From Microbacterium sp. zg-Y818 (GTDB taxonomy: Bacteria > Actinomycetota > Actinomycetes > Actinomycetales > Microbacteriaceae), in assembly GCF_030246905.1 (NCBI RefSeq), contig NZ_CP126741.1, forward strand, positions 1 through 64,000: a DNA stretch of 64,000 bases, given 5' to 3'. The translations under genes and the position numbers were made by a program. Below are positions 30,523 through 40,900 of this stretch, piece by piece. How positions within the stretch are numbered: the stretch's first letter is position 1; each line of letters opens with the position of its first letter. Under the pieces are notes generated by a model, which did not search any database, was not told where the DNA came from, and saw nothing but the letters and a program-made list of their open reading frames with translations.

Positions 30523-31616
30523 GATCTCGCCCCGTTCACGGCATCCGCAAGACGGCGCAGCGCCGCGTCGGCGCGCAGGACCGCGGCGCCGTCGGCCGTC
30601 CGCTGAGCGTGGACCAGATCGAGGTAGGGGCCCACCGCGTGCGGAGCGTCGACGGTGACCCCGTCGTGGGCGCACAAGCCTGCCGCCCTCAGCGTGCGGG
30701 CGAGCTTGACGTCGGGGTGTCCGATCACGATCGCCGGCGCAGCCCCGTCGACCGCGCCGACAATGAGGCCGTGGACGCGGTTGCCGACGACGACCGCCGC
30801 GGCGCTGTACAGTGCGCGCACCTGACGCTCGAGGACGGTGAGGCTTCGGGTGTCCGTCCCCACGTGACGCAGGCCGAGCCTCTGGGCGAGCGCCGCCGTT
30901 CCCTCGTGATCGCGCAGAGCCTGGCTCACCGCGACCGGTTCGAGTCCGTGGCGGCGGGACCACGACACGACGGACTGCAGCACCTCGTCCGATGGCAGCG
31001 GCCAGTCTGCCCGATACACCAGTGCGACGTAGCGCCGCTCTTCATCCGGTGGCCGCGGGGACAGGGAGAAGGCCCAGTCGGGAGAGACCTCGCCGCGACC
31101 GTACATGCGCCGTGATTCTTCATCGCGCCACGTGTTGCGGCGCGCCAATCGTGCCGCGACTTCGTGGCCGACGCTCGCGGGAAGCACGCGATCCCGAGCA
31201 CCGAGGCCTACTCGGAAGCCGGGATTGCCCACCAAGCGACCCAGCAGCAGGAGCCAAGCCGACGCCACCCCGAGCCCGAACTCGGTGCGACTCGAGGAGA
31301 TCTCGCCAGGGTTGGACAGGAACCGCGCCCGGCGGGGGCGCAACATGCGCAGTGAAGCAATGAGGAGCCAGCGGGAGAACGAGCGATACAGCGCAGCGTC
31401 GGGTGGCAGTTGCAGGGCGGCGAGGTAGTCAGCGGGGGCGTCGCCCACGTAGACATGCCAGCGGTAGTCAGCGCTGAGCGCGTGCACGAAGGCGCGGCGC
31501 AGCAGGGCGTCGCCGAGATTGTCGTACTGGCCGGACAAGTACGTGAAGGTTGCTACCCGCGCGGAGGACGCCTGCGCCGGCGCCTCATCCAATGCGGCAG
31601 CGGGCGCCGATGACAC
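30519..31616 (-). CDS. Polysaccharide pyruvyl transferase-like protein
   Basis: 365-residue WcaK/AmsJ/CsaB-type protein. The family transfers pyruvate from PEP to a sugar as a ketal, adding negative charge to the polymer. Recognisable parts are GQYDNLGDALLRRAFV near the N-terminus, the central LVYRADWPLP, and the C-terminal AAAVVVGNRVHGLIVGAVDGAAPAIVI-type block (landmarks GNRVHG and GHPDVKL). GTG at 31616 has GGGGAA about 3-8 bp upstream. First gene of the operon; a leader hairpin and promoter lie upstream. It could also be a glycosyltransferase-like member of the superfamily. Confidence 0.82.
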   Translation of the reverse strand: MSSAPAAALDEAPAQASSARVATFTYLSGQYDNLGDALLRRAFVHALSADYRWHVYVGDAPADYLAALQLPPDAALYRSFSRWLLIASLRMLRPRRARFLSNPGEISSSRTEFGLGVASAWLLLLGRLVGNPGFRVGLGARDRVLPASVGHEVAARLARRNTWRDEESRRMYGRGEVSPDWAFSLSPRPPDEERRYVALVYRADWPLPSDEVLQSVVSWSRRHGLEPVAVSQALRDHEGTAALAQRLGLRHVGTDTRSLTVLERQVRALYSAAAVVVGNRVHGLIVGAVDGAAPAIVIGHPDVKLARTLRAAGLCAHDGVTVDAPHAVGPYLDLVHAQRTADGAAVLRADAALRRLADAVNGARS

Positions 31617-31658
31617 GATTTCCCCAGATCATCACTTCCCCCAAAGAAGTACCGGTCG

Positions 31659-31683
31659 CTGCCTCACGGTCGTTGTGAGGCAG
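31659..31683 (-). promoter_or_regulatory. Leader hairpin upstream of the polysaccharide operon
   Basis: Perfect 9-bp inverted repeat CTGCCTCAC / GTGAGGCAG with a 7-nt loop, 43 bp before the pyruvyl transferase start and downstream of the putative promoter. It could be an operator or an RNA hairpin in the leader. Confidence 0.5.
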
Positions 31684-31716
31684 GAAGCGCCGTTCGGGAC
31701 GGCCCGGATGGAGCAC

Positions 31717-31744
31717 ACCATAGCAGTAGCCCTCCGCGGCGCAA
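31717..31744 (-). promoter_or_regulatory. Candidate promoter of the polysaccharide operon
   Basis: Minus strand TTGCGC (31744-31739) and TATGGT (31722-31717) with a 16-bp spacer, about 100 bp before the first gene. Confidence 0.5.
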
Positions 31745-31797
31745 CCGCCGGCTCTGCCCACATGCTCGGGTCGAACTGAATGCTCCCTGGTGAATTG

Positions 31798-31826
31798 TTG
31801 TGCATTTGCTGAAAGACCGATACATT
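31798..31826 (+). promoter_or_regulatory. Candidate promoter of the giant gene
   Basis: TTGTGC (31798-31803) and TACATT (31821-31826) are exactly 17 bp apart, a good housekeeping-sigma match. The start of transcription near 31833 would give a leader of about 120 nt. Confidence 0.6.
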
Positions 31827-31893
31827 CCGAACACCTGCCCTCCCGAGGGGCAGCGAGTCGTCGCGTCGTGGGGATGCGGCATCTCGAAGAACC

Positions 31894-31931
31894 CGACGCC
31901 CTCCAGCATCCTTTGGGGGATGGGGGCGTCG
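31894..31931 (+). promoter_or_regulatory. Strong leader hairpin before the giant gene
   Basis: CGACGCCC (31894-31901) pairs with GGGCGTCG (31924-31931), and inside it GCATCC-type bases 31907-31911 pair with 31918-31922. The hairpin ends 11 bp before the ribosome site (31943-31948) of the giant gene, in its transcribed leader. Role unknown; translation or transcription control is possible. Confidence 0.5.
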
Positions 31932-31955
31932 CTCGTGCCCGTGGGGAGTCACGAC

Positions 31956-34900
31956 ATGCGTCAGTCTTTGGTCAATGGGGATCGCAACGACAAGGCGGCA
32001 CCGCCGCGCTGGTCGCGACGACTGCGAGGCGGTGCAGTCGCCGCGGCGCTTGCGCTCGTGTGCTCCGGGCTGGTGGTGGCCCCGGCAGCAGCGCACGACT
32101 ACGTGCTGCCCACGTCGCCGGCACAGTGGCCGTCGCCGTACTCTCCGCTGCCGGCTGCGGAGGTGGTCGCCGACAACAGCCAGACTCTGACATTCGACGG
32201 TGCGGACCCCGGCCTGCACGATGCTGACGGCCAGGACACCGGGTTCACCGTCGTGCAGCCATCGTCGGCGGAGCAGTCCGTCGCCATCGACCCTACGGCG
32301 AAGTATCAGGGCTATTACCTGCCGCAGTTTCTCGACGTCGCCGCCGGCAAGCTCACCATCAGCCCCACGAAGGGCATCGCCTTCTTGACGATGCCGGCCA
32401 ACGCGAGCGGCAATGATCGGTGGAAGAACACCCAGGACAACACGCTGGGCGTTCCGATTGATCCGGCGGGCAAGAAGCTCCTCTTCACGACCACCGTGTC
32501 GATGCCCGCGAACGCATCCGACTCGGCGCAGGGTGGCATCTGGTTCGGCCCGAACGATGACAACTATCTCAAGCTCGTCGTGACGGCCCCGAGTGCCACG
32601 ACGCGGCAGGTGCAGTTGTCGCGGGAAGTCGCCGGTGTCGCCAACACCAATGCCGGATCGGTCGACCAGGTCAGTGTGAACGTGACGATCCCCGCGTCCA
32701 CCGCGGTGAATCTCGCTCTCACCGTCGATGCGGTGGCGAACACCGCCTCGGCGACCTACAGCCTCGGCAGCGGCGCGCCCATTTCGGTGGGTTCCGTGGC
32801 CGTTCCGGCCAACTTCACCAACGGGGATCTCGTCCCCGCCACCTTTGACACAGCCGACGCGCAGACCAACGGGTTTGCGGGTCTCTTCGCCACGCGTCGC
32901 AACATGGCCAACGAGACCGTCGCCGTGCCGTTCGCCTTCGATGACTTCACCGTCGCCGAGCTCGACGCGATCGCACCGGCAGCCCCGGCCGACCTCGTTG
33001 TCTCAAGCTCTCTTGACGTGACCGAGCTGCAGTGGAACGCGCCCGCCGACACCGACGTCGCCGGTTATCGCGTCTACCGATCCGCGACGACACCCGTCGC
33101 GGCGACGGCGGCGAACCTGCTGACCGGCAATCTGCTCGCCGATGTGAAGTACACCGATGAGCGGGTGTTCGTTGGGCAGTCATGGAACTACGCCGTTCAT
33201 GCCGTCGACGGTTCGGGCAACGTCTCCCCTGCCGCGACGGGGTCGGCCGTCGTGCCCGCCCCGACGGGAGACCTCGTCGGAAAGTACGACTTCACTACTG
33301 CGGCCGGTGCCCTGGCGCCGGGATACACGCGCGACGCCGGTGGCCCGTACAGCGAGGCCGCTGGCTTCGGCTGGGTCACCGTCGACGGTGACGGACCCTT
33401 CGACTTCGGCCTCAACGCCCGCGTGCGCACTGAGCTCAACGGGATCACGGACAGCCGTCTGCCCACGCTCATGCACATGCAGTACGGCACCGCCTCATCG
33501 ACCACGGTGGGCCAAGGGGTCATCAACGAGCAGGGCATGTGGGAACTCGCTGTACCCAATGGCCGATACAACGTCGTGGTCGCCGCCGGCGACACCAGTA
33601 CAGGCAACTTCGACAGTTCGCACACCCTCGTCGTCGAGGGTGTGACGGCGATCGATCACTTCGCGGGTGCTGCGCCGCTGTACTTCGAACAAGGCGTCGT
33701 TCAGGTCGAGGTCACCGACGGCAGACTGACCGTCGCTCCAGGAACCGACGCGACGACCAAGAACACGAAGATCTCCTTCGTTGAGGTCTACGCGATCCCC
33801 ACCCCGCCTCTCACTGCCGTCGGTGGGCTCTCGGCCGCCCACGACTTCGAGACGGACACCGTTGCGCTGAGCTGGGATGCAGTGGACGGTGCGGAAGGTT
33901 ACAACGTGTTCCGGAGCACGACGAGCCCGGTCGACACGACTGTGCCGCTGAACGCCGCTCCGCTGACGGAAACTTCCTTCGCCGACGGCGACATCGACCC
34001 GGATACGACGTATCACTACACGGTCGTCGCGGTCTCCGCCGCTGCACCCGACTCCGCCCCCGCCACCGAGGTGAGCGTGACCGTGCCAACCGAGCCCGTC
34101 GTCGTGGAGCCCCCGGCCGCACCGAGCGGAGTGTCGGCAGTCGCCGACACGGACAGCGTGCTGCTTACGTGGACCGCCGTCGCGGACGCCACGGGCTACC
34201 GGGTCTACCGTGCGCAGACGCCGACCATCTCCACCGCAGGTGAGCCGCTCGCGCAGACCGCCGCCGGGACGACCTCGTTCGACGACCTGACGGCCGCCGC
34301 CGGCACCATCTACTACTACGTCGTGCTGACAGAGGCGGATGCCGATGGAGCGACTGTCGTGTCGCCCGCCTCCGCAGTGGTCTCGGCGACCGTCGGCCAG
34401 ACGCCGGCGCCCGGCGCGTGTGAGGCGTCGGAGTGGTCGGTGGATTACTTCGCCGGTTCGAAGCTGGCCGGTGCGCCGGTGGCGGAGCTGTGTGCGGGAG
34501 AGATCGACCAGGCGTTCGCTTCGGGTGTGTCGCCGGCGTCGGGTGTGTCGTCGACGTACTACTCGGCCCGGTTCTCCAAGACGATCGACGAGGGCGCGGG
34601 GACGTATGTGTTCACTGCGGTCCACGACGACGGTGTACGGGTGTTCGTCGACGGTGAGCAGCTCATCGGGGCGTGGTTCAACCACAGTGGTCAGGTTCCC
34701 AAGGTCGCGTCGGTGAACCTCGACGACGGTCCTCACGAGATCGTGGTGGAGTACTACCAGGCCACCGGTGACGCCAAGCTCAACGTCTCCTACGAGCGGA
34801 CAGCTGCGGGGACGTGTGAGGCGTCGGAGTGGTCGGTGGATTACTTCGCCGGTTCGAAGCTGGCCGGTGCGCCGGTGGCGGAGCTGTGTGCGGGAGAGAT

Positions 34901-37900
34901 CGACCAGGCGTTCGCTTCGGGTGTGTCGCCGGCGTCGGGTGTGTCGTCGACGTACTACTCGGCCCGGTTCTCCAAGACGATCGACGAGGGCGCGGGGACG
35001 TATGTGTTCACTGCGGTCCACGACGACGGTGTACGGGTGTTCGTCGACGGTGAGCAGCTCATCGGGGCGTGGTTCAACCACAGTGGTCAGGTTCCCAAGG
35101 TCGCGTCGGTGAACCTCGACGACGGTCCTCACGAGATCGTGGTGGAGTACTACCAGGCCACCGGTGACGCCAAGCTCAACGTCTCCTACGAGCGGACAGC
35201 TGCGGGGACGTGTGAGGCGTCGGAGTGGTCGGTGGATTACTTCGCCGGTTCGAAGCTGGCCGGTGCGCCGGTGGCGGAGCTGTGTGCGGGAGAGATCGAC
35301 CAGGCGTTCGCTTCGGGTGTGTCGCCGGCGTCGGGTGTGTCGTCGACGTACTACTCGGCCCGGTTCTCCAAGACGATCGACGAGGGCGCGGGGACGTATG
35401 TGTTCACTGCGGTCCACGACGACGGTGTACGGGTGTTCGTCGACGGTGAGCAGCTCATCGGGGCGTGGTTCAACCACAGTGGTCAGGTTCCCAAGGTCGC
35501 GTCGGTGAACCTCGACGACGGTCCTCACGAGATCGTGGTGGAGTACTACCAGGCCACCGGTGACGCCAAGCTCAACGTCTCCTACGAGCGGACAGCTGCG
35601 GGGACGTGTGAGGCGTCGGAGTGGTCGGTGGATTACTTCGCCGGTTCGAAGCTGGCCGGTGCGCCGGTGGCGGAGCTGTGTGCGGGAGAGATCGACCAGG
35701 CGTTCGCTTCGGGTGTGTCGCCGGCGTCGGGTGTGTCGTCGACGTACTACTCGGCCCGGTTCTCCAAGACGATCGACGAGGGCGCGGGGACGTATGTGTT
35801 CACTGCGGTCCACGACGACGGTGTACGGGTGTTCGTCGACGGTGAGCAGCTCATCGGGGCGTGGTTCAACCACAGTGGTCAGGTTCCCAAGGTCGCGTCG
35901 GTGAACCTCGACGACGGTCCTCACGAGATCGTGGTGGAGTACTACCAGGCCACCGGTGACGCCAAGCTCAACGTCTCCTACGAGCGGAGCGGTGCTGCCG
36001 ACACGACACCGCCGGCGCCGCCCAGCGACGTGGCCGCGACAGCAACGGACAACTCCCGGCTGGCGCTCAGCTGGGACGCGAGCGTCTCGACCGATGTCGC
36101 CGGGTACAACCTCTACCGCTCGACGCAGCCCGGCGTCGCGCTGACCGCAGCGAACAAGCGCAACGTGTCCCCGATCACCGGCAGCGAGTACCTCGACATC
36201 GTCGACGCCGACACCACGTACTACTACGTGATGACGGCAGTCGACCAGGCCGGAAACGAATCGGTCGCATCGGGGGAGACCAGCGGGGTGTTCGTGTCCG
36301 CGCCGGACGAGGAGGCCCCGTCCGCGCCGACCGGCCTGACAGCGGTAAACGGCGACGCCGAGGTGACCCTCACGTGGACCGCTCCGGCGGCTACGGACCT
36401 GGCCGGCTATCGCGTCTATCGCTCGCTCGAGTCGGGCGCATTCCTCGGCGACGTCGTCGCATCGGGCGACCAGCTCGTTGTCGCGACCACGTGGCTGGAT
36501 GCGGATGCCGACAACGGCACGACCTACTTCTACCAGGTCACCGCCGTGGACGCCTCGGGCAATGAGTCGTCACCGTCGAACGAGGCGTACGAGACCCCGC
36601 GTGAGGCAAACAACGTCGACATCAAGGTGGACTTCACCGCAACGAACGCGGTCCCCGCCGCCGGCTACCTCGCCGACTGGGGGCAGCCGTTCGGGCCGCG
36701 TTCGAGCGCCGGTCAGGGGGCCGGCTACTCGTTCGGATGGACGGACGAGGACGGCCACGCGGTGTCGCTGGTCGGAAACGGCCGGGATCGCGGGCGCGCG
36801 GGCGTGGATCCGCGTCTGGACTCGATCGTCCACATGCAGTACGGCGACGTCGACGGTGGCAACGGCGCGAACGGCGTCAAGGTCGACGGGCAGTGGGAGC
36901 TCGCGCTCCCGGGCGGGCTCTACCAGGTGATCGTCGCGGTCGGAGACGAGGCGGGCGCCGATTCGTACGATTCGCAACACGTCGTCAACGTCGAGGGGGC
37001 CCTCGCTATCAACGGGTTCCAGGGCTCTGCCGCGCAGGAGTACACCACCTACACAACGACCGTCGGCGTCTGGGACGGGCGGCTCACCCTCGATGCGCGC
37101 GGCGGGTTCAATTCGAAGATCGCCTACGTCGACGTCGTCGGGGTCGCGTTCGAGCAGCCGCACGTGACCACGATCTCGCCCGAGAACCGTGAGACGGCGG
37201 CCGACCCCCAGGGCGGCGTCGCCGCGAACTTCGCGAAGGTGCATGCGGGCGCCGGTGTGGACAACGCCTCGATGATCGGCAACGTCCGGGTCTTCAAGGT
37301 CGCCGACGGAACCGAGGTGGCCGGCACGGTCAACAGCTCTGGCGGCAACGACACGATCAACTTCTATCCGGACGGCGGGTTCCTTCCGAACACCATGTAC
37401 CGCGTCGAGATCGGAGTGGGGGTCAAGGACCTGTTCGGCAACTCCTTCCTCCCCTTCTCGTCGGTGTTCACCACGGGGGCCGGGGTGATCATCGGTGGCG
37501 ATGAGTTCACTCCGCTGACGAACGTCGCGTTCGAGAAGGTGGAGATCACCCTCCCGGGTGTCAACAAGTTTTGGGCGTCGTTCGCCTTCGGCCCCGACGG
37601 CAAGCTGTACGGCTCGACCATCGGGCAGGGACTGTACCGGTTCACGGTGAACGCCGACGGGACGCTGTCGAACATGGAGAACCTCGGCTACGCCGGTTAC
37701 GCCATGGTCGGCCTGCTGTGGGACAAGAGCTCCACGGCGAGCGACATGAAGCTGTGGGTCACGAAGACCTCGGCGAACGTGGGCAACGAGCAGGCACAGT
37801 TCATCAGCGGCATCAGCCTGCTGACCGGACCCAACCTGCAGAACGAGAAGAAGGTGTTCACGGGGCTGCCGCGGTCCCAGTCCGACCACCTGACGAACTC

Positions 37901-40900
37901 GATGGTCTACGGCCCCAACGACGACATCCTCGTCCTGCAGGGGTCGAACCAGGCCGCCGGCGACCTCGACAGCTCGTGGGGTCAGCGCGGCGAGCAAGTG
38001 CTGACGGCCGCGCTGCTCTACTTCGACGCCGAGCACCCGCGGGTCCAGGCCGCGGTCTCCGACGCTGAAGGCGACAATCCCCAACTGGTGCAGACGGCAT
38101 CCTCCGGGCTCGCCGGTGAGAACGCGGCGAACGGCTACTCCGCCGCTGCGCCGTACAACCCCTATGCAGCCGATGCCCCGCTGAAGATCTACGCGACGGG
38201 CATTCGCAACGCCTACGACCTGACCTATCACTCCAACGGTCACATCTACGTGGCCACCAACGGCACGGCAGGCGGCGGCAACTCGCCGGGCGTGACGTAC
38301 AACCAAGGCACCGGAGCGTTCACCCGCGTCGCAGCCCCGGGCATCCCCGGCTTCAGCTCGGTCAACGGCCAGGACCTGACTGCAGCATGCCAGGCCCGCG
38401 TCGCCCGGACGGCCGCGGACCCGACGGTGCCGGACTACCAGCCGACGTCGGTGCCGGCCGTCGCCAACCACCCGACGCAACGTGACCACCTGTATGACGT
38501 CCAGAAGGGCTGGTACTACGGCCACCCCAACCCCACCCGGTGCGAGTTCGTGCTTCATGAGGGCAACGACTCCGCCAACCCGCCGAAGTCGGCGGGCCAG
38601 GGCGGATCCAAGTACGCGCTGGGTGTGAAGGCCGAGTCCAACTATGGCGGGATCGCCTATGACTTCGAGTTCAACAAGAGCCCGAACGGCACCATCGAGT
38701 ACCAGAGCAAGACGTTCGGCGGACAGCTGGAGAACCGCATCGTCGTCGTGCGCTTCTCGAACAACAACGACCTCATCTTCCTGCAGGCCGACAGCGTAAG
38801 CGGGGAGATCCTGGGTGGTCAGACCGAGGTGGGCATCACCGGCGTCGCCAACTCGACGATCGGCGGGGTCGGCGGGTTCAACGACCCGCTCGAGGTGGTG
38901 GAGGACACTCGTAACGGCAACCTTTATCTGAACCAGTACGACCGTGCCGGGAATCAGCAGAAGCTTTACCTGCTGCGCGTTCCGGCCAATCAGCAGGCGG
39001 CGAAGGTCAGCGTCGACAAGAGCGAACTGGTGATGTCGGCTGTCACCAGCAACGGCCCTCTCGTGGACTCGACCGCAGCGCACCGCACGGACGCGGAGTC
39101 GATCACGGTGACTAACTCCTCGACCGAGGGGCAGTCGCTCAGCGTCACCGTCGGCGGGGCTAACGCCTCGGAGTTCGCGGTGCAGGGGACGGTGCCCGCG
39201 TCGCTGGCCCCCGGAGCCTCGGCGACGTTCACCGTGCGCTTCACCCCAGGCACCACGGCAGGCAACCGCTCCGCGGTGCTCACGGTGGGCGGGAACTCCT
39301 CCGCGGTGTCCGTCGGTCTGCACGGACTGGCCATGAGCGGCATCCAGGGCGGCTACGAGCCGACATTCGCCCAAGTCGTCACGACGCTCGGGCATAACAT
39401 CAACGTCGGCTGGACCAACCTGGCCGGCGGCATGCAGCCGGTGGCTAAGGGCGACGAGGTGCTGGAGCCGCTGTTCGTCAAGGCCGGTTCGGCGAACGTC
39501 ACCTGGAAGCCGCTGGCCCACTACGCGCCGGCGGACTCGGTCACCTTCGGGTGGTACACCGGCGACGGCACGGCGGCACAGCGCACACCGCTGGGCACGA
39601 TGGACGGGACCAAGAGCGGGGGCTACCAGTCCCTGCTGCCCCCCACCGGTACCGGATCGACGATGTCGTTCGATCCCGGCCAGTCGGAGTTCGGGCTCTT
39701 CTATTTCTCGCCCTACTTCAGCCGCTACGGGTTCACCGAGGATCGGCTGAACTCGCCGGCCGCCAGCGCGCACCGGGCGCGGGTGTACCCCGCAAAGAAC
39801 CGCAACGGCGTCACCATCCCGAACAGCTACATCGTCGCCTTCGAGGATGCCGACAACGGCGATTACCAGGACTACGTCTTCCTGGTGAGTGGTTTGAAGC
39901 CGGTCACCGACACCGGCTCCGGCGGGGAAGCGGTCAAGGTCGACTTCACGACGGCCTCCGGTGACCTCGCCGCCGGGTACCTGCGCGACTTCGGACAGGC
40001 TTTCGGGCCCCGCGCGGGGGCCGGTCAGGGCAGCGGCCTGACCTTCGGCTGGAAGAACGTCGATACCGAGGACGACATCGACATCTCGGTGGGCGGCACC
40101 ACGAACGTCGGCAACGGCCGCGACCGCAACACCGCGCAAGCCGACGTGCGCCTGGACAGCTTCATGCACATGCAGCCCGAGTCTGTGCCCTCCTTCAACG
40201 GGACGGCGGTCGACTCCTACTGGGAGATGCAGCTCCCCAACGGCGACTACGAGGTGACCATCGGTGTCGGCGATCCCGCCGTCAACTCCGATCCGGAGAT
40301 CCACGCGGTCGACGTCGAGGGGATCAACGTCGTGAGCGCCTTCACGCCGTCCGGGACGGCAGGCTCCAACGGCCGGCACAAGATCTCCACCGGCGTCGTC
40401 ACGGTCGCGGACGGTCACCTGACCGTGATGGGGTCGGGCGTGAACACCAAGATCGGGTTCATCGACATCGTCCCCACCGACGACGCGACCAATCCGGGCG
40501 GCGACGACCCGTCGGACGGAGCGCAGGTGAAGGTTCGCTTCCAGCCGGAATCGGCGCCGCTCTTGGACGGATGGACGGCAGAGACCGGTACGGCGTTCTC
40601 GACGCAACGTGGCTACGGCTGGTTCAACGCGGCGACCGATCAGCCGGTCGACCGCCCCGCGGCCACGCGGTACCGCACCGCGCCGCTCGTCGGCGTCGCG
40701 TATCCGACCGATGAGAGACTCAAGACCTTTGGGTTCCTCGACAACTCGACGCAGCCGACCTATACCAACGGCTACTGGGAGTACGTGCTGCCCAACGGCA
40801 CCTATGAGGTGGGAGTGTCCGTCGGCGACGCCAACTACATCGACTCGACGCACGGCGTCCTGGTGGAGGGGCAGCCGGTCATCAACGGATTCGTTCCGAC

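Noticed and set aside
31800..31955. Upstream start for the giant protein at ATG 31800
   Set aside because: It lies inside the promoter, has no ribosome site and would put 52 unrelated residues before the signal peptide; ATG 31956 has a ribosome site and begins the signal peptide.
33495..35924. Minus-strand frame of about 809 codons with a repeated peptide
   Set aside because: The peptide repeat is only the antisense shadow of the 396-bp PA14 array.
34417..35988. Possible CRISPR or satellite array
   Set aside because: The unit is 396 bp, in frame, without spacers, and encodes a PA14 domain.
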